A DNA stretch of 5,542 nucleotides, taken from NCBI GenBank assembly GCA_030591125.1, contig JAUVBP010000086.1, positions 1-5,542 of the forward strand, given 5' to 3'. The translations under genes and the position numbers were made by a program. This DNA is from Candidatus Woesearchaeota archaeon. GTDB lineage: Archaea; Nanobdellota; Nanobdellia; Woesearchaeales; UBA11576. Shown here in pieces: positions 1 through 4,744 of the stretch. Each line of letters starts with the position of its first letter. Within the stretch, counting starts at the first letter, position 1. The notes beneath the pieces are model-generated. The model made no database searches. It was not told where the DNA came from and worked only from the letters and a program-made list of their open reading frames with translations.

Positions 1-660
1 AGGCGTATTACCTTCTTCCGCATCCTTTTCGAACAGGGGAGACATTATCCTGCAGAATCTCTTAAGGTCTCTGATGTTTCTCTTTCCGTTCTCTTTGACG
101 AACTCCACAGAGTCGGTTTCTGGATCGTAATTGAGGAAGTTGATTGCTCTTAACCTGACAAGCGCATCTGAGGATTCTTCATCAAGCTCTTCATGCATGC
201 CGAAATCCCTGTCAGTCAATTCCTGATACAGGCTTAACAGCACTTTTTCCACTCTTGAATTTATTGGTAATGCTCTGTAGATCTCATCAATATTAGTCTT
301 TTCTCCTTTGGAGACGATGACTCTAAGATTATCATTAACATCATCATAGAAACCACGAAGTCCATGACCATTCTCTAAATTCTTGACAGCAGCATGCTCC
401 AGAATAACCCTTTTAAGATTATAAGGATGAAATATGTAATGTCCAACCTCATGATCCAGAATACCTTCCAAAGCTTTACCCGAGTCCATCCCTGTTTTTT
501 TAACAAATTCAGGATTAATCTTTATATTGAAACTTTCCATGTCAATGGCAGCAGTAGGAATATCATCAGAAAAACACACCTGCTTCAGAGGAATGTGACC
601 AAATTTAGTCTTCACTCTAGTGAAAGCATCCTGTAGTTTCTGTTCTAAAACTGATACCAT
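1..660 (-). CDS. Putative HExxH metallopeptidase-like protein, C-terminus beyond window
   Basis: The frame is open for 220 codons from the ATG at 658-660 to the left edge with no stop, so the gene is partial. The key motif is HEVGHYIFHPYN at residues 70-81: HExxH (H70, E71, H74), the usual zinc-binding and catalytic signature, with another His at 78. About 30 residues later, YDDVNDN (105-111) supplies acidic residues (D106, D107, D110) that could give the third metal ligand, as in the metallopeptidase-like proteins often encoded beside MoxR ATPases. No signal peptide or membrane segment is seen, so it is probably cytoplasmic. A GGAGG at 671-675, ten bases before the ATG, supports this start. 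The gene overlaps the upstream one by 16 bp and is the last visible gene of the RHH-MoxR operon. Peptidase activity is inferred from the motif only; the protein may be a remodelling partner or substrate of the ATPase rather than an active protease. A fused C-terminal domain, such as VWA, cannot be excluded. Confidence 0.75.
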   Translation of the reverse strand, partial: MVSVLEQKLQDAFTRVKTKFGHIPLKQVCFSDDIPTAAIDMESFNIKINPEFVKKTGMDSGKALEGILDHEVGHYIFHPYNLKRVILEHAAVKNLENGHGLRGFYDDVNDNLRVIVSKGEKTNIDEIYRALPINSRVEKVLLSLYQELTDRDFGMHEELDEESSDALVRLRAINFLNYDPETDSVEFVKENGKRNIRDLKRFCRIMSPLFEKDAEEGNTP

Positions 661-1511
661 CTTTTCTTAACCTCCATTTCCTTTGGAGAATTTTTTTTGC
701 GTTGCGTGACCACCCCACGAGCGGGCCTAATGTTGCCGATGCCGACGCCGACGGCATAGAAGTCGAACCTATCGTAGTTGCCGTCGACGCCCAACACCAC
801 AGGCCGCTCCATGTTATTATTGGGTTTGTCGTTGATGCGCCAGAGGTATGGTTTCTTGCCTTCTTCACCAATCCATTCGTAGGCTTCTTCGATGAGTGTC
901 ATGTCTTTACTTTCAAGAATTGCCTCAAGCATTGTGTCAAATCCGCAGCCTGGTTTCACGTATCCGTCTGGCCCTACAAAGCTGCCTTTAACTGTTCTTG
1001 CTTGTGGTGTGTTCCAATCATGCGTAACAACATCATTGCCGCTCTTTGCATATTTTGCTCTCGTGCTAGTCATCATGTAATAATCCTTAAAATCCTGCTG
1101 GAACACTTCACGCATTACCTGCAATAAGTCCTGCTGTTCAGCGATAGGATGATCTTGGTTCTCAAACAAGGCGGCGATAGTTACGTGGTATAATGGAGCA
1201 CTAGGCACTTTAAACTCAGAATCCTCAGTTAGACATACCCATTCCTCCTGTTTGTGACTCGCTCCGTCGTCGAGCAGTTCTTTGCTCCAGTCAACAGTGT
1301 AAATTCCGTTGTGATATTCGAGATTATGAAAACGATACCTATCATCTAATTCTTGGATGTGAAACTTTTCTTCCAAACCTTTCTTTCGCTTCGTAGCACT
1401 CGCTTTCAGCTTATCAATAACAGGACTTTGCTCTTCCTCAACCTTCACAGTACCGAACAAAGCTCTGTAATAATCATCTACAGTCCGTATCTCAGGGATT
1501 TTAAGTTTCAT
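645..1511 (-). CDS. Conserved-looking hypothetical protein of the MoxR operon
   Basis: This 288-residue soluble protein is of a family I do not recognise. It has no signal peptide, no membrane segment and no catalytic motif I can name. The N-terminal third is charged and lysine-rich (residues 22-60). The middle holds aromatic-rich stretches (HNLEYHNGIYTVDW, 62-75; DFKDYYMMT, 140-148). The C-terminal half carries a glycine-rich run (VGPDGYVKPGCGFD, 179-192), then YEWIGEEGKKPYLWR (211-225) and a beta-rich tail with VLGVDGNYDRFDFY (239-252), which ends basic. The ATG overlaps the TGA of the MoxR gene (ATGA at 1508-1511) and has no clear Shine-Dalgarno, so it is probably translated by coupling. 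Its 3' end overlaps the HExxH gene by 16 bp. The position between an AAA+ ATPase and a peptidase-like gene suggests a dedicated partner, adaptor or target of the ATPase; this is inference from context alone. The reading frame itself is secure. Confidence 0.85.
   Translation of the reverse strand: MKLKIPEIRTVDDYYRALFGTVKVEEEQSPVIDKLKASATKRKKGLEEKFHIQELDDRYRFHNLEYHNGIYTVDWSKELLDDGASHKQEEWVCLTEDSEFKVPSAPLYHVTIAALFENQDHPIAEQQDLLQVMREVFQQDFKDYYMMTSTRAKYAKSGNDVVTHDWNTPQARTVKGSFVGPDGYVKPGCGFDTMLEAILESKDMTLIEEAYEWIGEEGKKPYLWRINDKPNNNMERPVVLGVDGNYDRFDFYAVGVGIGNIRPARGVVTQRKKNSPKEMEVKKRWYQF
671..675 (-). promoter_or_regulatory. Ribosome-binding site for the HExxH gene
   Basis: The minus strand reads GGAGG ten bases before the ATG at 660. 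It lies inside the last codons of the upstream gene, so translation of the two genes is probably coupled, and it fixes the start codon choice. Confidence 0.7.
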
Positions 1512-2989
1512 CTTTTTCTAGATTGGTAGAGTCTTTTGAATAGTGGGTTGTCTGAGTCTTTGTGATCTTCTAAGAACTTGTTTGCTGTTCCGTTCTGCAC
1601 TACAGAATACATTTTCCTGTATTGTTCCTTGTTCTTGTCAAAATCGTCTTCAACGAAATCATCAACAAGTTGCTTTGCGAGGTTCATCTGCATAGAGCTT
1701 TGTCTGATGTCGTCGTTTTCTGCCTTGAACTTGTCAGAAAATGCTAATCTGTGGTTTATTGTATAAGGAAGCACTTCCTGTACTGTATCTGCAGATACTG
1801 TTTCTTCGCCTTTCAGGAAACTCAAACACGCAGCATACTCTGCGCAACTACGGACTCCTGTACGAACGCTCGGATTGTTAGTCACTCTGCCTAAAGCATA
1901 TTCCTTATTGTGTTCTGACGCTTCTCCATTGACTTTCAACTCGCTGTTTAAATGATCAAAAAACACATCCAGCAACAACCGGGCATCAGGTTCAAGACCT
2001 TGAACATGAAGCATATAAGGAAGAGCTTTTCTTTCTGAAGGGGTCATGGCAACACCTTCAAGTCTTTCTGAAAATGAGGCTGACAGTGAAGCTATCTTCT
2101 CAAGCTTTGAACTGTAAGAACAATCCTTGTCGCAGATCACGCCTTCCATCTCGGACGCAAGTGACTTATCCGACAATAACCTTTTGTATGCATCAATTGT
2201 AGGGACTCCCGATATGTCCATCACCTTCTGGTCAAAAGTAACTTTTGCTTTAGCCAAAGCGTCATCACCTGCGCCAGAACTTATCAAAGCACAAAGTTCT
2301 GCATTATATACTGAACGCGCATCTTTCAGATTAGTAGCTTGCTCTCTGCTCAGCCTTGACTCGTCAAGGTCTCCTCTTATGTAAGATTGTAAGAATAGTG
2401 GGAACGCGACTTCTACAGAGACATCGAAACGATCCATCAACGGTGGTGTCAATTGAGTATTTCCCTTATCGCTGTAGTTCGCTGTAGCGAAGAATGGCAT
2501 CTTGGGCTGATCGACAGACTCGTTCAAATACAAAAAGTTCCCATTTTCTACTGAACGCAATAGCATGTTCTGTGTCCCTGGTGGAATTCTATTTATCTCG
2601 TCAATGATCTTTGCGGATGGTGTCTGCGCGAATATGCTGAATATTACCTTCTCTGTCTCGCTCAGTTTGGAAAAGTCCAGCCTTCCGAATATCTTCTCTT
2701 CAGTAAGCTGAGGGTGTCCCTGGATCATGCCTTTCTCGACAAACTCGATAGGCAGACCAAAGAGTAACGAAGATACTGCTTCAGCAGTAGTCGTCTTTCC
2801 CAGGCCGTAATTTCCTGTTATCAGTTGGTTCCTGTTCAAAAGTCCTGTCATCAGGCTGTACATGACAACATCATTAGCAGGTCTTCCTCCAACGTTAAGA
2901 TTAGGATTATTGACGTAAAAGCTCATGCCGATAAAATCAGCCATCTTGAATATCTTCTCGCGTAGTGTTTCCTTATAGGATTCAGTCAT
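1508..2989 (-). CDS. MoxR-family AAA+ ATPase with long lid insertion
   Basis: An AAA+ ATPase of 493 residues. Walker A is GNYGLGKTT (59-67, K65). It is followed by the MoxR-type segment GHPQLTEEKIFG (91-102). Walker B is AKIIDEINR (126-134, D130/E131), leading into PPGTQNMLLRSVENG, the hallmark of the family. Sensor 1 is FFATANY (N171), with DRFD (186-189) as the likely arginine region. Sensor 2 appears to be NNPSVRTGVR (R376), followed by a lid helix and INHRL (411-415). MoxR proteins are usually about 300-350 residues. Here roughly 100 extra residues lie between DRFD and sensor 2, plus about 75 after INHRL. The family uses ATP hydrolysis to remodel or activate partner proteins, often with VWA or peptidase-like products of the same operon. 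The ATG overlaps the RHH stop codon by 4 bp and has a good GGAGG. All nucleotide-binding residues look intact, so it should be active; its target is unknown. Confidence 0.93.
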   Translation of the reverse strand: MTESYKETLREKIFKMADFIGMSFYVNNPNLNVGGRPANDVVMYSLMTGLLNRNQLITGNYGLGKTTTAEAVSSLLFGLPIEFVEKGMIQGHPQLTEEKIFGRLDFSKLSETEKVIFSIFAQTPSAKIIDEINRIPPGTQNMLLRSVENGNFLYLNESVDQPKMPFFATANYSDKGNTQLTPPLMDRFDVSVEVAFPLFLQSYIRGDLDESRLSREQATNLKDARSVYNAELCALISSGAGDDALAKAKVTFDQKVMDISGVPTIDAYKRLLSDKSLASEMEGVICDKDCSYSSKLEKIASLSASFSERLEGVAMTPSERKALPYMLHVQGLEPDARLLLDVFFDHLNSELKVNGEASEHNKEYALGRVTNNPSVRTGVRSCAEYAACLSFLKGEETVSADTVQEVLPYTINHRLAFSDKFKAENDDIRQSSMQMNLAKQLVDDFVEDDFDKNKEQYRKMYSVVQNGTANKFLEDHKDSDNPLFKRLYQSRKR

Positions 2990-3183
2990 TTTTTTCCTCC
3001 AAAATCTTTGATTTTGGTGTTCATCTCAGAGCCCATTTTTAGGTCTTGAGATTCCTCCAACAGCCTTTTGGCTGCAAACTCAAAGAAGTGCGATTTGTTA
3101 CGAAAGACACCGTCCCTAAGCCGCTCTTTGGCTTTAAGAAGGGTCTCCTCATCTACAGTTATGCATATCTGATGTTTCGCCAT
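2986..3183 (-). CDS. Small ribbon-helix-helix DNA-binding protein
   Basis: A 65-residue protein with the layout of a ribbon-helix-helix (MetJ/Arc/CopG-type) domain. A short beta strand, HQICITVDEE (4-13), would insert into the major groove as a dimer. A first helix (about 13-24) and a turn (DGVFRNKS) follow, then a second helix FFEFAAKRLLEE (33-44). The last 20 residues are polar and probably flexible. Such proteins are usually dimeric repressors that bind short palindromes, and many are antitoxins. No small toxin gene follows; the next gene is the MoxR ATPase, reached by a 4-bp ATGA overlap. The likely role is therefore autoregulation of the whole leftward operon. A TATA box at 3209-3216 puts the transcription start within a few bases of the ATG, giving a nearly leaderless mRNA. 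CTAGTA-type repeats around the promoter are candidate binding sites. The RHH fold call is by pattern, not by alignment. Confidence 0.85.
   Translation of the reverse strand: MAKHQICITVDEETLLKAKERLRDGVFRNKSHFFEFAAKRLLEESQDLKMGSEMNTKIKDFGGKK
2996..3000 (-). promoter_or_regulatory. Ribosome-binding site for the MoxR gene
   Basis: The minus strand reads GGAGG followed by six A bases and then the ATG. It sits in the codons for the final glycine-lysine residues of the RHH gene and supports both the start choice and translational coupling. Confidence 0.8.
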
Positions 3184-3202
3184 ATTAAGCAGTAGAGAAT
3201 AT

Positions 3203-3241
3203 CACTAGTATTTAAAGCTTTCTACAATTTCACTACTAGTA
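3203..3241. repeat. Paired CTAGTA motifs in the RHH promoter, candidate operator
   Basis: CACTAGTA at 3203-3210 and the 8-bp palindrome TACTAGTA at 3234-3241 are 31 bases apart, about three helical turns. The first touches the leftward TATA box; the second lies just upstream of it. This is the size and spacing expected for an RHH repressor that binds cooperatively and blocks TBP. Assignment to the RHH protein is inference. Confidence 0.4.
3209..3216 (-). promoter_or_regulatory. TATA box of the leftward RHH-MoxR operon
   Basis: The minus strand reads TTTAAATA, a textbook archaeal box A. Its centre is about 29 bases from the ATG at 3183, so with the usual 25-27 base spacing transcription would start just before the start codon. 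No Shine-Dalgarno fits in that leader, consistent with a leaderless mRNA. Confidence 0.65.
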
Positions 3242-3255
3242 AGTAATACTAAAGG

Positions 3256-3265
3256 TTTATATAAA
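3256..3265 (+). promoter_or_regulatory. TATA box of the nucleotidyltransferase-HEPN operon
   Basis: TTTATATAAA, preceded by a purine-rich AAAGG that could serve as the TFB-recognition element. Its centre is about 38 bases before the ATG at 3298, so the predicted start of transcription is near 3286 and the leader would be about 10-12 bases. That leader has no Shine-Dalgarno. Confidence 0.7.
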
Positions 3266-3295
3266 AGTGAATAATATTATTCACTAAGTGAATAA
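3266..3295. promoter_or_regulatory. Palindromic operator with three alternating half-sites
   Basis: The half-site AGTGAATAA occurs at 3266-3274, inverted at 3277-3285, and direct again at 3287-3295. The first two form a perfect 20-bp palindrome (3266-3285). The second and third form another perfect inverted repeat with a one-base spacer (3277-3295). The array begins directly after the rightward TATA box and covers the predicted transcription start, where a bound repressor would block transcription. The winged-HTH part of the first gene's product is the most economical ligand (autoregulation); the RHH protein is an alternative. Confidence 0.7.
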
Positions 3296-3297
3296 CA

Positions 3298-3921
3298 ATG
3301 AGGAAAGAAACTCTACTCAAAATTATGGCATTGTTCAGGAAAAACCTGGGCAAAGGACTTACAATCAGGCAGGTCTCTCAAATGCTCAACATAGGCTACA
3401 GACCTGCTTATAATCACATCACTAGCATGGAAGAACAAGAGATCATAAACATAGAACAGGTAGGTAAAGCTAAACAAAGCTCACTCAATCTAAAGAGCGA
3501 AAAATGCAGGCACCTGCTGGAAGAGGTAGGTATGCAGCAGAAAGAAAAGCTGTTCAGAAAACACACAAAACTAAAAAACATTCTGGAAAGCATAACAAAA
3601 AAGCTCACAGAAAAGTTTGTCTCAGAGATACATTCGATAATCCTGTTCGGAAGCTACGCGAAAGGCAAGCCTACAGCAGAATCAGACATAGACCTTATGT
3701 TCATAGTAAGCGACCTCAAGAACAAAACATTAAGAGAAGAGATAGAAAGGGAATGCGCAAGCTTCCAATACTCACATAATACGCAGGTCAGTCCAGTAAT
3801 AACCGATATTCCAGAACTAAAGAAGATGCTGGAAGTAGAAGAACTCACAGTCGGAAAAGAAGCGAAGGAATATGGGATTCCGCTCTACGGCTCTGAAAAA
3901 TTCTGGAGGACAATCACATGA
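3298..3921 (+). CDS. Winged-HTH/minimal nucleotidyltransferase fusion, antitoxin-like (MNT)
   Basis: A 207-residue two-domain protein. Residues 1 to about 75 look like a winged helix-turn-helix: TIRQVSQMLNIGYRPAYNHI (22-41) is the HTH core and EQEIINIEQVGKAKQSSLNL (46-65) fits the wing. A charged linker helix (80-108) follows. From 110 there is a minimal nucleotidyltransferase of the polymerase-beta fold: SIILFGSYAKGK (113-124) with the GS motif (G118/S119), then ESDIDLMFIV (128-137) with the metal-binding D130 and D132. The third acidic residue seen in some family members is not evident; the corresponding strand appears to be QVSPVITD (163-170). MNT proteins paired with HEPN partners act as antitoxins, in known cases by AMP-modifying the HEPN toxin. 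The HTH probably makes this one a repressor of its own operon through the adjacent palindromes. Its TGA overlaps the ATG of the HEPN gene. Domain calls are firm; antitoxin function is inferred from the pairing. Confidence 0.9.
   Translation: MRKETLLKIMALFRKNLGKGLTIRQVSQMLNIGYRPAYNHITSMEEQEIINIEQVGKAKQSSLNLKSEKCRHLLEEVGMQQKEKLFRKHTKLKNILESITKKLTEKFVSEIHSIILFGSYAKGKPTAESDIDLMFIVSDLKNKTLREEIERECASFQYSHNTQVSPVITDIPELKKMLEVEELTVGKEAKEYGIPLYGSEKFWRTIT
3905..3909 (+). promoter_or_regulatory. Ribosome-binding site for the HEPN gene
   Basis: GGAGG eight bases before the ATG at 3918, inside the last codons of the nucleotidyltransferase gene. It fixes the HEPN start and gives that gene its own strong initiation site, unlike the upstream gene, which has none. 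Confidence 0.8.
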
Positions 3922-4460
3922 AAAGACAAGACCTACTGAAAAGAAAGATAAGTGAATACGTCAAAAGAACACAATTGATAGAAAGTAAGGATAATCTCAA
4001 ACTTGAAAAACCATTCCTTACGAAATCCAGGAATAACTTGACAGTAGCCAACCTACTGATGAAAATCTCAGACGACGATGAACTGAAGAAGATGCTCAAC
4101 CTAGCAGACGGCTTTGAGACCCATGACTGGGTGATTATTGTGGCATATTATGCGATGTACACATCAGCGCTCGCTGCTCTTGCAAGGCAGGGCTTGAAGT
4201 CAAAAAGCCACGCGGCAACCCTTGCAGTCCTCGAACAGCACTATCTTCACGAACAAAAAAAGCTGGAGACAAAACATCTTGAAAAGCTCTCAAAGGCATA
4301 CATGATAAGCGAAACGATGATAACCAAACTGATACAGACAAAAACAAGAAGAGAGACAGCACAGTACGACGCCACACCAACAATAACAAGAGAAAACGCA
4401 GGGACATCACTCGCGGACGCAGATGAATTCATAACAAAAATAGAAGAAATACTATCATAA
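3918..4460 (+). CDS. HEPN-domain protein, probable toxin partner of the MNT gene
   Basis: A 180-residue, mostly helical protein resembling the UPF0332/PF05168-like branch of HEPN proteins. After a basic N-terminus (1-48) comes the helix WVIIVAYYAMYTSALAALARQGLKSKSH (71-98), matching the typical YYAMF...AL...G..SKSH core. Next is an amphipathic region (100-138) and the conserved end RRETAQYDATPTITREN (144-160), where R145 and Y150 occupy the active-site motif. A final helix, DADEFITKIEEIL (167-179), closes the fold. Canonical HEPN RNases carry Rx4-6H. Here the His position appears to hold Q149/Y150, as I recall for this subgroup, so RNase activity is uncertain. The gene starts within the stop of the nucleotidyltransferase gene (ATGA) with a GGAGG eight bases upstream. 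The pair matches HEPN-MNT toxin-antitoxin modules, which are abundant in archaea. The domain call is good; toxicity is inference. Confidence 0.87.
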   Translation: MKRQDLLKRKISEYVKRTQLIESKDNLKLEKPFLTKSRNNLTVANLLMKISDDDELKKMLNLADGFETHDWVIIVAYYAMYTSALAALARQGLKSKSHAATLAVLEQHYLHEQKKLETKHLEKLSKAYMISETMITKLIQTKTRRETAQYDATPTITRENAGTSLADADEFITKIEEILS

Positions 4461-4666
4461 ACCTGCGTTTTAGCATCTCAAAAAGTCAGAAAATAACAAG
4501 ATATTTTAAATATCATCGAAGCTTATATTCTCCTATTGCTTTGAAATCAAAGCAACAGATTCAGGATCCCAAATTGAGTCAAAACACAAGAAAATGAGTT
4601 CGCAAAAATTTAGCACCCTGAAAAGCGAATTATCGCTTCTAGAGCAAGAATTCTGCAGTTTTAGGG

Positions 4667-4692
4667 CAGTCATTACTCGAGAGTAATAACTG
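4667..4692. repeat. Inverted repeat upstream of the exported-protein promoter
   Basis: CAGT-c-ATTACT and its complement AGTAAT-a-ACTG surround the loop CGAG: ten pairs with one mismatch. It ends ten bases before the TATA box at 4702, so it could be an activator or repressor site for the gene starting at 4745. As RNA it could also be a stem-loop at the end of a transcript coming from the left. Confidence 0.4.
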
Positions 4693-4701
4693 TTCCGAAA
4701 C

Positions 4702-4710
4702 ATTTAAAAA
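4702..4710 (+). promoter_or_regulatory. TATA box of the exported-protein gene
   Basis: ATTTAAAAA, centred about 39 bases before the ATG at 4745. The predicted transcription start is near 4732, giving a leader of roughly 13 bases that contains GGTG (4733-4736), a partial match to the archaeal GGAGGTGAT ribosome-binding sequence. Confidence 0.55.
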
Positions 4711-4744
4711 GGGATGAGACCTAAATTGTCATGGTGTTGAAATA

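Larger units (their letters stand above)
4461..4744. other. 284-bp intergenic region rich in inverted repeats
   Basis: No convincing gene. It contains four inverted repeats: GATATTT-t-AAATATC (4500-4514), which also resembles a TATA box; TTGCTTTGA-aa-TCAAAGCAA (4536-4555); AAGCGA-atta-TCGCTT (4623-4638); and CAGTcATTACT-cgag-AGTAATaACTG (4667-4692, one mismatch). A 30-codon ORF (4594-4686) lies across the third hairpin and into the fourth. No clear T-run terminator follows the HEPN gene. A tRNA fold and convincing C/D boxes were looked for and not found. Confidence 0.5.

Noticed and set aside
394..636. 80-codon plus-strand open frame opposite the HExxH gene
   Set aside because: It is the antisense of a frame with a clear HExxH motif and a good ribosome-binding site; its own sequence has no domain-like pattern.
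617..871. 84-codon minus-strand open frame overlapping the 288-residue and HExxH genes
   Set aside because: A second frame inside two supported genes, rich in Ser/Thr/Trp, with no ribosome-binding site.
702..1127. 141-codon plus-strand open frame opposite the 288-residue gene
   Set aside because: No promoter or ribosome-binding site, a Cys/Phe/His-rich composition unlike a folded protein, and it lies fully antisense to a well-supported gene.
2986..3183. RHH gene as the antitoxin of a classic two-gene RelE/PIN/MazF-type pair
   Set aside because: No small toxin gene follows; the next gene is a full-length MoxR ATPase, so a regulator role fits better.
4561..4660. Possible tRNA or C/D-box RNA (GAGTTCGCAAA; ATGAG...CCCTGA)
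   Set aside because: No cloverleaf can be built around the GTTCG, and the putative C box does not match RUGAUGA; only a CTGA is present.
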